From Pararhizobium antarcticum (GTDB taxonomy: Bacteria; Pseudomonadota; Alphaproteobacteria; Rhizobiales; Rhizobiaceae), in the NCBI RefSeq assembly GCF_001885585.1, contig NZ_LSRP01000046.1, positions 57,602-121,601 of the forward strand: DNA of 64,000 nt, given 5' to 3'. The notes below the pieces were generated by a model, which saw nothing but the letters and a program-made list of their open reading frames with translations, was not told the DNA's origin and ran no database searches. Made by a program: the position numbers and the translations under genes. How positions within the stretch are numbered: the first letter of the stretch is position 1; each line of letters opens with the position of its first letter. Positions 54,707 through 61,958 of this stretch are shown here, one piece after another.

Positions 54707-56278
54707 ATGGACCATCACGATATTGCTGTCATCGGCGCGGGCCTTGCCGGCGGGCTTTGCGCGCTTGCACTTGCGGATGAAGGTTATCGCGTGGCGCTCG
54801 TCGCTCCGGCATCCAAGAGCAGCGATGGCCGCACGACGGCCCTGATGGACCAGTCGATCGCGCTCGTCGAACGGCTGGGCCTCTGGCCCTCCGTCGCACC
54901 GCTGTCGGCGGCCCTCGCCTCGATGCGAATCGTCGATGGCACCAGCCGGCTGCTGCGTGCGCCGACAGTAACCTTCCATGCCGCCGAGGTCGGCCTTGAT
55001 GCCTTCGGTTTCAACATCCCGAATGCACCGTTCCTGGCGCTGGTCGAGGCTGCCGTGCTTGCCCATGCGCGGATCATCCGGATCGAGAAATCCTTTGCGG
55101 ATCTGACCGTCGATGACACTGCAAGCGTGGTTGTTCTGGATGACGGAAGTGCGCTGACGGCGAGCCTCGTTGTCGGTGCCGATGGACGAGGTTCCGCCGT
55201 GCGCGAGGCGGCGCGCATCGATGTGCATCGCTGGTCCTATCCGCAGGCCGCCGTCGTCCTCAATTTTGCTCATCAGCTGCCGCACCGCAATATTTCGACG
55301 GAATTTCACACCGAGGATGGTCCGTTCACCCAAGTTCCCCTGCCCGGCAACCGCTCGAGCCTCGTCTGGGTGCGCAAACCCGAGGCTGCAGCCGAAACCG
55401 CAGCGCTGTCGCTGGAAGCCCTGTCGTTCGCCGTCGAGCAGCGCATGCAATCGATGCTCGGCAGGATCACCATCGATACCGCGCCACAGACATTTCCGCT
55501 GTCGGGCATGATCGCAAACCGCTTCGGCAAGGGGCGCACGGTGTTGATCGGTGAAGCCGCCCACGCCTTTCCGCCGATCGGCGCGCAGGGGCTCAATCTC
55601 AGCCTGCGCGACATTACCGGTCTGGTTGCACTGCTGGGTCCGGCTGCGGAGAGTGCCATACCCTCTGATATCGGCGATCGCCATGACCGAGCCCGGCGGC
55701 CCGACATTCTCAGCCGGACGGCGAGCGTCGATCTTCTCAATCGCTCGCTGCTCTCGGCTTTCCTGCCGGTGCAGATGCTGCGCGCCGCCGGCCTGCAGGT
55801 GCTCTCGAGCGCTGCACCACTGCGCAACCTGATGATGCGCGAGGGCATTTCGCCCGGCAGCGCCCTGCAGTCTCTGCGCCGCACTTTAAGGGAAAAGATC
55901 GGCCGGCAGCAGGCCTGCCCCCATCAGATAGAGCAGAAGCGTCACCGAGGCGACGGACAGCATCGTGGTGATGAGGATCGTGGCGGACGCCCGCTCCTGC
56001 CAGACGCCGTATTGCTGGCCGATGACGAAGACATTGGTGGCTGTCGGGAGTGCAGCCAGCAGCACCGCCGTCTTGATCCAGACGGGATCGAAATTGCCGA
56101 CGAAGCTCAGCACAAGATACATCAGAACCGGATGCAGCAGGAGCTTGGCCGGAACGATATAGAAGATCTCGGCCGGGACGCGCTTCAGCGGGCGCAGTGC
56201 CAGCGTCACGCCCATGGCAAACAGCGCGCACGGGGCTGCGGCCTGCGCCAGGTAGTCGATCAAACGCTGCGCCGGTAA
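54707..56278 (+). CDS. UbiH/UbiF-type FAD monooxygenase with aberrant readthrough C-terminus
   Basis: The open frame is 523 codons from ATG 54707, with GGAAAGG 9 bases upstream. FAD-dependent aromatic hydroxylase features occupy the first 390 or so residues: IAVIGAGLAGGLCALALADE (FAD dinucleotide fold), SLVVGADGRGSAVREAARI, and LIGEAAHAFPPIGAQGLNLS. The family acts in ubiquinone ring hydroxylation and relatives are about 400 residues long. After about residue 392 the frame does not stop; it runs 390 bp antisense through the AEC gene, giving a His/Arg/Gln/Asp-rich tail that is a shadow. A TAA in another frame at 55887 suggests a small indel near the original end. Confidence 0.85.
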   Translation: MDHHDIAVIGAGLAGGLCALALADEGYRVALVAPASKSSDGRTTALMDQSIALVERLGLWPSVAPLSAALASMRIVDGTSRLLRAPTVTFHAAEVGLDAFGFNIPNAPFLALVEAAVLAHARIIRIEKSFADLTVDDTASVVVLDDGSALTASLVVGADGRGSAVREAARIDVHRWSYPQAAVVLNFAHQLPHRNISTEFHTEDGPFTQVPLPGNRSSLVWVRKPEAAAETAALSLEALSFAVEQRMQSMLGRITIDTAPQTFPLSGMIANRFGKGRTVLIGEAAHAFPPIGAQGLNLSLRDITGLVALLGPAAESAIPSDIGDRHDRARRPDILSRTASVDLLNRSLLSAFLPVQMLRAAGLQVLSSAAPLRNLMMREGISPGSALQSLRRTLREKIGRQQACPHQIEQKRHRGDGQHRGDEDRGGRPLLPDAVLLADDEDIGGCRECSQQHRRLDPDGIEIADEAQHKIHQNRMQQELGRNDIEDLGRDALQRAQCQRHAHGKQRARGCGLRQVVDQTLRR

Positions 56279-56848
56279 AGGCGGCTGGACCGCAAAATAG
56301 GCGCCGATAACGCCGGCCAGCGTCGAGAGGATGAACGGATGCAGGACGATCTTTCGGGCGATCTGGAGAGCAAGAGCCCCCGGAGCGCCCTTTTCGCCGC
56401 CGGCAAGCGCCATCATCGCCGGTGCGACGATGAAATGCAGGACATTTTCAAAGCAGAAGATCAGTGCCACCGGCACGGCGGCCGGCTCACCCAGGGCCAG
56501 CAAGGCGAGCCCCGGCCCCATATAGCCGATATTGCCATAGGCGCCCGCCAGTCCCTGCACAGTTGATTCGGCAAGCGAGTTGCGGCGCAGAAAACGCCCG
56601 GCGCAGAAGACCAGCCCGAAAACCAGATAGGTCGTGCAGACTGAACTCAAGACGAAGTCGAATCGTGCCAGCTGTTCGAACGGCGTGGTCGAGACCAGCT
56701 TGAAGAACAATGCGGGCAGAGCGAGATAGATGATGAACGTGTTGAGCCAGCCCATCGCGTCCGCCGGCTGGCGCACGAGGCGCGCCGTCAGGTAGCCGAG
56801 GAAAATCAGGCCGAAGAACGGCAGCACCAAACCGGAAATTTCAGCCAT
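55886..56848 (-). CDS. AEC-family membrane transporter (auxin efflux carrier type)
   Basis: The product is 320 residues from ATG 56848 (MAEISGLVLPFFGLIFLGYL), with GGGAAG about 8 bases upstream; a GTG three codons earlier is the alternative. It has about ten helices in two five-helix repeats. Family marks are GWLNTFIIYLALPALFFKLV, GAYGNIGYMGPGLALLALG, CALFAMGVTLALRPLKR, and LLAALPTATNVFVIGQQYG. AEC proteins in bacteria export or import small carboxylates or amino acids; the substrate is unknown. Its last 130 codons are overlapped by the readthrough of the convergent UbiH-like frame. A tandem 15-bp duplication lies just upstream of the start. Confidence 0.92.
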   Translation of the reverse strand: MAEISGLVLPFFGLIFLGYLTARLVRQPADAMGWLNTFIIYLALPALFFKLVSTTPFEQLARFDFVLSSVCTTYLVFGLVFCAGRFLRRNSLAESTVQGLAGAYGNIGYMGPGLALLALGEPAAVPVALIFCFENVLHFIVAPAMMALAGGEKGAPGALALQIARKIVLHPFILSTLAGVIGAYFAVQPPLPAQRLIDYLAQAAAPCALFAMGVTLALRPLKRVPAEIFYIVPAKLLLHPVLMYLVLSFVGNFDPVWIKTAVLLAALPTATNVFVIGQQYGVWQERASATILITTMLSVASVTLLLYLMGAGLLPADLFP

Positions 56849-56859
56849 GTCGGACACTT

Positions 56860-56889
56860 CCCTTTACGGTTCTGCCCTTTACGGTTCTG
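56860..56889. repeat. Perfect 15-bp tandem duplication upstream of the AEC gene
   Basis: The unit CCCTTTACGGTTCTG occurs twice without spacer (56860-56874 and 56875-56889). On the leftward strand each copy ends in AAAGGG, so the AEC ribosome-binding region may itself be duplicated. Confidence 0.9.
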
Positions 56890-56934
56890 GCCATCGACAG
56901 ACAGGTCCGCAAAAATCTTAAAACATGGCGGTGC

Positions 56935-57684
56935 TTAACCGATTTTCATCAGGATGGGAAAGGTTTGCTGGAACCAGATGGCAACCGTGGTGGTGAAGCC
57001 GAAGACGAAGGCGAGGCCAGCCAGCACCAGCAGGCCACCCATCAGCTTTTCCATCAGGCCGAGATGCCGACGGAAGCGCGACAGGAAGCCCATGAAGGCC
57101 CCGGAAAAGCCGGCGGCAATCCAGAAGGGTACGGCGAGGCCGAGCGAATAGACGGCCAGCAGGAGCGCGCCATCGCTGACCGTTTCACGGGCGGCGGCCA
57201 CGCCGAGGATGGTTCCGAGCACCGGGCCGATGCAGGGCGTCCAGCCAAAGGCGAAAGCGAGGCCCATGATATAGGCGCCCGACAGCGTCGCCGGCTTGCC
57301 GCTACCCTGGAAGCGGGCCTCGCGGCCGAGAAGGCCTATTCGTAAAAGGCCGAGGAAATGCAGGCCCATGATGATGATGATGACACCGCCGACGCGCGAC
57401 AGAATATCGATATGCTGGCGCAGCATCAGGCCGACCGTCGATGCTCCGGCGCCGAGCGCCACGAACACGGTGGCAAAACCCAGCGTGAAGAAGAAGGAGG
57501 CGCCGAAAACGGCACGCCGCGTCTGCGCGGTCGCCACAGCCGCGCCGTTGCCGCGGAACTGATCGACCGAAATACCGGCCATGTAGCAGAGATAGGGCGG
57601 CACCAGCGGCAGGACGCAAGGCGACAGAAAAGACAGGGCACCGGCAACAAGGGCGGTCCAGATGGAAATATCGGCGATCGACAC
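56935..57684 (-). CDS. ccdA: CcdA/DsbD-like membrane thiol-disulphide transporter
   Basis: The product is 249 residues with six helices. The two redox cysteine motifs that define the family are SPCVLPLVPPYLCYMAG near residues 21-37 and FGWTPCIGPVLGTIL near 144-158. CcdA carries electrons from cytoplasmic thioredoxin across the membrane to periplasmic thiol proteins, often for cytochrome c maturation. No cyc genes are adjacent. A large inverted repeat (57703-57736) lies 18 bp upstream of the start codon and may be a leader hairpin or operator. It is followed by the AEC gene in the same direction, 86 bp away. Confidence 0.93.
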   Translation of the reverse strand: MSIADISIWTALVAGALSFLSPCVLPLVPPYLCYMAGISVDQFRGNGAAVATAQTRRAVFGASFFFTLGFATVFVALGAGASTVGLMLRQHIDILSRVGGVIIIIMGLHFLGLLRIGLLGREARFQGSGKPATLSGAYIMGLAFAFGWTPCIGPVLGTILGVAAARETVSDGALLLAVYSLGLAVPFWIAAGFSGAFMGFLSRFRRHLGLMEKLMGGLLVLAGLAFVFGFTTTVAIWFQQTFPILMKIG

Positions 57685-57702
57685 CTTGTCAACAACTCCA
57701 GC

Positions 57703-57736
57703 GGCAATGGTTCAGCGCTCTCTTAGCGCCATTGCC
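57703..57736. promoter_or_regulatory. Inverted repeat in front of the ccdA-like gene
   Basis: GGCAATGG (57703-57710) is the exact complement of CCATTGCC (57729-57736). An inner CGCT/AGCG pair (57715-57718, 57724-57727) extends it. It could be an mRNA leader hairpin or a dimeric repressor site. Confidence 0.5.
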
Positions 57737-57808
57737 CGGCACGAGCCAATCACCTTTCGGAGATTATCGGCGCAACCGCCTAATCTGTCGCACCCGCACT
57801 TTTTTGGG

Positions 57809-57837
57809 TTGACCTTGATAAGTTCGCTGTGCATATG
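57809..57837 (+). promoter_or_regulatory. Likely promoter of tRNA-Lys
   Basis: TTGACC (57809-57814), a 17-bp spacer and CATATG (57832-57837) fit a housekeeping -35/-10 arrangement, the -35 better than the -10. Position is about 35 bp upstream of the tRNA. Confidence 0.5.
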
Positions 57838-57877
57838 TCCGCCCACTTCCGCCAGACACACAAAGTCGCGGCGTTGG

Positions 57878-57953
57878 GAGCGCGTAGCTCAGCTGGTAGA
57901 GCAACGGACTTTTAATCTGTAGGTCCAGGGTTCGAATCCCTGCGCGCTCACCA
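57878..57953 (+). tRNA. tRNA-Lys (anticodon UUU)
   Basis: A 76-base tRNA with encoded CCA. The acceptor GAGCGCG (57878-57884) pairs fully with CGCGCTC (57943-57949), the discriminator is A, and CCA is at 57951-57953. The D arm contains TAGCTCAGCTGGTAGAGCA, the anticodon loop CTTTTAA gives TTT at 57911-57913, and the T arm is GGTTCGAATCC. No duplicated 3' end of this tRNA is present elsewhere in the window, so it is not visibly an attachment site of the transposon at 60-64 kb. Confidence 0.98.
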
Positions 57954-58041
57954 AAATTCCCAGTCATCACAAACGCTTCGGTTCTTTCAATCGGAACCGG
58001 TTCGTTCATCGTCACGACCCTTTCCGCTGCCGCCGTGCTGC

Positions 58042-59058
58042 CTATACGCTTCCCAATTCAGGGACATCGACGGCAGGATCGAAACCCATTCCAGAAACAG
58101 CCTTGCGCACCTTCAGCGGGCTCTCGCCATAATGCTGCTTGAAGGCGCGGGAGAAGGTGGAGAGGCTTTCAAAGCCGGCCCTCAGCGCAATGTCACGCAT
58201 GGAAAGCCGCGTATCGCGCACCAGCCGGTGGGCCGCCTGCAGGCGCAGACGCAGGTAATAGACGCCGGGGCTGATGCCGAGCACGCGGGCGAAGAGCGTT
58301 TCCAGCTTGCGCTGCGACAAGCCGAGCCGAACAGACAGGGCCGCCACGGAAAGCGGCCTGTCCAGCGTGCGCTCCATCAGCCGGATGGCGGCGGCGATTT
58401 CCGGATCCATCGCCTCGATGCGGCCAAGCGAGACCAGCGGCTGCGCGTCAGTCGCTGCATGCATCTCGTCATAGACGAAGATGCTGGCGACATCGAGCGC
58501 CACGGCCGAGCCGAAACGCTGGCGGATCAGATGCAGCATCATATCGAAGGTCGGCGATGCGCCGCCGGAGGTCCAGAACTTGCCATCGATAACGAACCGG
58601 TCGGCGCGCACGGCAATATCCGGAAAGGCCTGGGCAAAATCCTCCAGTTCCTCCCAGTGGGCCGCGGCAGACCGGCCATTGACGAGGCCCGAGCGGGCCA
58701 GCAGCCAGCAGCCTGATTCGATGCCCGCAATGACGCCGAAATGGCCGGCCGCCGCCTGCAGGCTGGCAATGAAGCGCCGCCCGGCATGTCGCTCGAGATT
58801 GAAACCGCCGATGATCAGCAGCACATCGCCCTGCTCCTTTGCGCTGAACCGGCCATCAACGGCGATGCTGACACCGCAGGTCAGGAGAACCGGCGTGCCA
58901 TCCGGAGAAACAATGCGCCAGCGAAACAGCGTACCGCCGGAGACGCGATTGGCAGCCCGCATCGGATCCAGCACGGAGGCCAGCGACATAATGGAGGATT
59001 CGGGCAGCACCACGAGCACGATCTCGACCGGCTCGTCCGAAGATTGTTTCACACGCAT
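58042..59058 (-). CDS. GlxA-family AraC-type transcriptional regulator
   Basis: The product is 338 residues from ATG 59058; a TTG two codons earlier is also possible. The N-terminal DJ-1/PfpI-like (class I glutaminase-like) domain is about 12-190 with VEIVLVVLPESSIMSLASVL, IAGIESGCWLLARSGLVNG and the regulator-type cysteine in GIESGCW. The C-terminal two-helix-turn-helix AraC domain is about 225-320: LSVAALSVRLGLSQRKLETL and MRDIALRAGFESLSTFSRAF. Members such as ArgR, CdhR and GbdR sense arginine, carnitine or glycine betaine derivatives in Pseudomonas; the effector here is unknown. Two phased TGTCAAAT repeats lie directly upstream and suggest autoregulation. Confidence 0.92.
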   Translation of the reverse strand: MRVKQSSDEPVEIVLVVLPESSIMSLASVLDPMRAANRVSGGTLFRWRIVSPDGTPVLLTCGVSIAVDGRFSAKEQGDVLLIIGGFNLERHAGRRFIASLQAAAGHFGVIAGIESGCWLLARSGLVNGRSAAAHWEELEDFAQAFPDIAVRADRFVIDGKFWTSGGASPTFDMMLHLIRQRFGSAVALDVASIFVYDEMHAATDAQPLVSLGRIEAMDPEIAAAIRLMERTLDRPLSVAALSVRLGLSQRKLETLFARVLGISPGVYYLRLRLQAAHRLVRDTRLSMRDIALRAGFESLSTFSRAFKQHYGESPLKVRKAVSGMGFDPAVDVPELGSV

Positions 59059-59066
59059 TCGCAAAA

Positions 59067-59095
59067 TGTCAAATTATATGCGGGCATTGTCAAAT
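59067..59095. promoter_or_regulatory. Two TGTCAAAT direct repeats 21 bp apart, candidate AraC/GlxA operator
   Basis: TGTCAAAT occurs at 59067-59074 and 59088-59095, a 21-bp phase (two helical turns), 9 bp upstream of the GlxA-type gene. Pseudomonas ArgR, of the same subfamily, binds tandem TGTCGC-containing half-sites 21 bp long. This makes it a good self-binding site. Confidence 0.6.
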
Positions 59096-59109
59096 CGAAA
59101 CGCATTGTT

Positions 59110-59244
59110 CGGGCATGATGACCGGGTTAGGACCTCCTGTTGCAAGCCGCCCTGGCTTGTTGAAATTCGGAAATTCCCCTGTCCGATCTTCTTTTTACCG
59201 GAGCGGGCCGGGCGGCAGACATGCCGCTCTGGCCCGATTTTTTT
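59110..59244 (+). ncRNA. Candidate small RNA with intrinsic terminator
   Basis: A rightward transcript is implied by a terminator with no gene in front of it. CGGGCC (59204-59209) pairs with GGCCCG (59231-59236), with further inner CGGCA/TGCCG pairing, followed by seven T (59238-59244). Upstream lies a small stem CAAGCC/GGCTTG (59143-59148, 59154-59159). Before it is an unpaired CCTCCTG (59133-59139), the anti-Shine-Dalgarno type seen in several alphaproteobacterial trans-acting sRNAs. The 5' end is not fixed; a start between about 59100 and 59130 would give an RNA of 115-145 bases. A bidirectional role for the neighbour's 3' end is the main alternative. Confidence 0.5.
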
Positions 59245-59247
59245 GCG

Positions 59248-59937
59248 TTATCGGTCCGGCAGATCATTGTGCAGCGCCAGCGAGACTGACAGCGTCGCCG
59301 GCAGCGGGTTCCACCAGCCCGTGGCAAGGCCGGCTTGGCGCAACGCGGCCGACGTCCAGGTGTTGCAGCCGAGAAGCGCGTTGAAGCGACCGTTTGCCTC
59401 GTAGAAGATATCGTTTTGCCCATAGGCCGCGCCAGGTATGGCGACGGGCATGTCGCCTTGCTTCGCAAAGCTCGCCTCGATGAACTGTAGAAGACGCTGA
59501 TAGCCGGCATTGTCCATGGCGAGCGGCGTCACGGCCGGATGCGCCCGATCAATGCCGCCCGCCCGCTCGATGTGCATCACCGACCGGTCCACGGTCAACG
59601 CCTTCAGAACAGGCAAGGGTTTCAGCTGCGACCATTCCGGCGTCTCGATATAGAAGGCGCGCCCGCCCCAGCCGAACACCAGATAGCGGACGCCCGGCTG
59701 GTCGATAGCGAGCCCGCCAGCGGAAAGAAACCCGAAGCGCAAAAGCAAGTCCGGATCGACGGGAATGGCGATGTCGGTGTGGATCGCATTGCTCAGCAGA
59801 AGAATTTCGCGCTTCGGGGCCGCATCCGGCGATCGACTATCCGTCCATGGCGGTCGCGGAACCACGGTTCCGGCGATCAACGCGGTCACCGACATCAGGA
59901 CGACGAGGCCGACCCCGCGCAATAGCCGCTTCATCAT
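59248..59937 (-). CDS. TIGR02117/DUF2459 family exported protein
   Basis: The product is 229 residues from ATG 59937 (MMKRLLRGVGLVVLMSVTAL); upstream open frame is poor and is left out. One N-terminal hydrophobic segment is a signal peptide or anchor, followed by VPRPPWT. Family-like blocks are LLSNAIHTDIAIPVDPDLL, YLVFGWGGRAFYIETPEW, and GCNTWTSAALRQAGLATGWW with a conserved cysteine and tryptophan. No function is known for this family. It is the last chromosomal-looking gene before the transposition module, which reads toward it. Confidence 0.88.
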   Translation of the reverse strand: MMKRLLRGVGLVVLMSVTALIAGTVVPRPPWTDSRSPDAAPKREILLLSNAIHTDIAIPVDPDLLLRFGFLSAGGLAIDQPGVRYLVFGWGGRAFYIETPEWSQLKPLPVLKALTVDRSVMHIERAGGIDRAHPAVTPLAMDNAGYQRLLQFIEASFAKQGDMPVAIPGAAYGQNDIFYEANGRFNALLGCNTWTSAALRQAGLATGWWNPLPATLSVSLALHNDLPDR

Positions 59938-60093
59938 GACGGAGGTTCCCGCACTTTCCGTTGTGATTACGTGGTCTTGGTTTGTCCATTTATGAATTCG
60001 AACCATTGAAAAAGCTAGATAATTTTCAGGGCTTACAAAAAGCTGCGGACTTCTGGTGGTATTTGATTTGGGCACATCTGGCGACTCGGCATG

Positions 60094-60115
60094 AAAAAAC
60101 CCGCCGGAGCGGGTT
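60094..60115 (-). terminator. Terminator of the tni module
   Basis: AACCCGC (60098-60104) pairs with GCGGGTT (60109-60115) around CGGA. On the leftward strand it is followed by six T. It lies 26 bp past the tniQ stop. Confidence 0.85.
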
Positions 60116-60140
60116 CTGATATCAGGAATTAAAGGCTTCG

Positions 60141-61958
60141 TCAGACCTTGAAACCCACTTGGGCAAGGGCAGACCTTCTGTAGAAGCGGGCGATGAAACC
60201 CTCCGGTTCAAAGATCGGAAAGACTCCGAGTTTCTCGAGGTCGGCCTTGATCAGGGCCCTATAGCCATTCCTGGATTTCGCGATCCCCGACAAAGAGACA
60301 TGCGCCGTCTCGAACTCCGAAACGGATTGTCGCTCGACAAGTTTTACAGTTCTTCCCGTCTCCCGATGGAGGCTTCGCATACGCAGATAGCCGCGCGCAA
60401 TCAGCTCGGCCACCGTCGCGGTGGTCGTCCCGAGAGCCCGTTCTACCTCCTTGACGCGCATCCAATCCTCGTCGCCGCCAGCTTCCGGACTGACATCTAG
60501 ATTCAATCCGTCTGGTCTTACGCGTAAGCGACAAAAGACTGGTTCATCGCCTACCAGTAGATAAGCCTTGAGCGCCCCGGCAAAAATCATGGCGACCACC
60601 TTGTGGAATGGTCGCCTCCACAAGCGAGCGGCAGCGCCCGGCGAAATCAACGATTCATCAGTCTCAACCGTGGTCACGATGTTGGCAAGTTTGCGCTCAA
60701 TTTCGTTCACGGTGGCCCTGCGGATACGTGCGTAGGCCCGCGTTCCGTCAGAACGTTTTTCGACCACCTCGATGATCCCTGCATCGATAAGGTCCCACAT
60801 CCTCGGGTTACTCAGTCCCAGAGCGTTGCCAGCCTCCTTGCCTGTGAAAGTTACCGAGGCCGCCTGCAGGATAGGTCTGGCGGCCACCGCATCGAAGTAG
60901 GTCTGAGCATCTGGAAAGCCTGATCGGAAGCCTGGCAGTGCCGCCATCAGGGTTCTAATCCTCTCCTTGTGCAGGCCGAACTCCGCGTGAGCGGAATTGA
61001 CGCAATACAGGTGACGAGACATGACGGGTTTGAGGATGGTCTGGCCAGGGCCAAACGGCATGTTGCGCTCTAGAATGTCCTGCACGAGGTCCACGACTGG
61101 CCGGTAGGCATCCTTCGAGATGTTGCGGCGTAGCCAACGGATCATCTTTCCCAATAGCCCTCCCGCGTATTTAGTTCTCGGGTGTTCGCGTTTAATTACC
61201 TCCGCGATCACGTTGCGGATTGAATTCTCGCCTTCATTTGCGACCCTGAACCCCCGTTCGCCCGGAGCTGTCCCTGCAGGCAGACGGTCTCCAACATCAT
61301 GGAGAACCAGAAATTCACCGAGATAGCGTGAAAATTCCGCCGCCACATGGGCCTCGACTCCATCAAGGAACGATGCCCCGCTCGACCCGAAGACACGATC
61401 GACCAGATAGCGGTCCAGCATCGGCTGTGACCTTGGGACTGCGACCAAAGCCTCTGCCCGAATGAACTCCATGTTATCCGTGACGAACTGCGAGAAATCG
61501 TACGGATCGCCATCAACGGACATCGCCACTTCAGTTAGTTTCCGATCATGGATATGACACCCTTCAATGCCGCGTACCGACCACCAGGCACGATAGAAGG
61601 CACGCGATACAACCCGCCCCGTTCCACGTTCTTGGTCGTCAAGAACGCAGTCAGGGCAAAACCGAACCAAGCGCGCAGAACGCATGTCCTTGTTGAAGGT
61701 CGCCCTGCCGAGACACCAGGGCATTCCGGCACCGCCAGCTTCGGAGGCAAGCGCACCGAGACTGTCAGCGGGAACGCCCGACCATTCACTGACAAAAGAC
61801 AAAGCGGCCGCCTCACCACGTACGATCGCACTGGCAGTCGTTTCTGTATGGGCAAGGAACTTTCGCAGTGACGGAAATCCGTTCGCTGCGGCAAGCCTCC
61901 CTACGAAGCAAATCGGTGCCTCCTCTGCATGGTATTCAAGCTTAACAGCGAGTGCCAT
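60141..61958 (-). CDS. tniQ: TniQ/TnsD-like target-selection protein with repeated HTH-like C-terminal half
   Basis: The product is 605 residues from ATG 61958, which shares bases with the tniB stop (TGATG). The N-terminal TniQ domain has a treble-clef zinc motif CPDC (101-104) with C134 and H137 in GIEGCHIHDRKL, and FYRAWWSVRG between. The C-terminal half is not ordinary for a short TniQ. It carries four to five similar 27-30-residue units at about 317-345, 370-400, 437-468, 499-529 and perhaps 554-584, each with an alanine-rich recognition-like helix (for example FTGKEAGNALGLSNPRMWDL and MRVKEVERALGTTTATVAEL). TnsD proteins use such modules to read a fixed attachment site. It would link the target to the TniB/TniA machinery. 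The stop is followed by a clear terminator. Confidence 0.88.
   Translation of the reverse strand: MALAVKLEYHAEEAPICFVGRLAAANGFPSLRKFLAHTETTASAIVRGEAAALSFVSEWSGVPADSLGALASEAGGAGMPWCLGRATFNKDMRSARLVRFCPDCVLDDQERGTGRVVSRAFYRAWWSVRGIEGCHIHDRKLTEVAMSVDGDPYDFSQFVTDNMEFIRAEALVAVPRSQPMLDRYLVDRVFGSSGASFLDGVEAHVAAEFSRYLGEFLVLHDVGDRLPAGTAPGERGFRVANEGENSIRNVIAEVIKREHPRTKYAGGLLGKMIRWLRRNISKDAYRPVVDLVQDILERNMPFGPGQTILKPVMSRHLYCVNSAHAEFGLHKERIRTLMAALPGFRSGFPDAQTYFDAVAARPILQAASVTFTGKEAGNALGLSNPRMWDLIDAGIIEVVEKRSDGTRAYARIRRATVNEIERKLANIVTTVETDESLISPGAAARLWRRPFHKVVAMIFAGALKAYLLVGDEPVFCRLRVRPDGLNLDVSPEAGGDEDWMRVKEVERALGTTTATVAELIARGYLRMRSLHRETGRTVKLVERQSVSEFETAHVSLSGIAKSRNGYRALIKADLEKLGVFPIFEPEGFIARFYRRSALAQVGFKV

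Noticed and set aside
57878..57953. tRNA-Lys as attachment site for the tni element
   Set aside because: No duplicate of the tRNA 3' end is found in the window, and two ordinary genes lie between it and the module.
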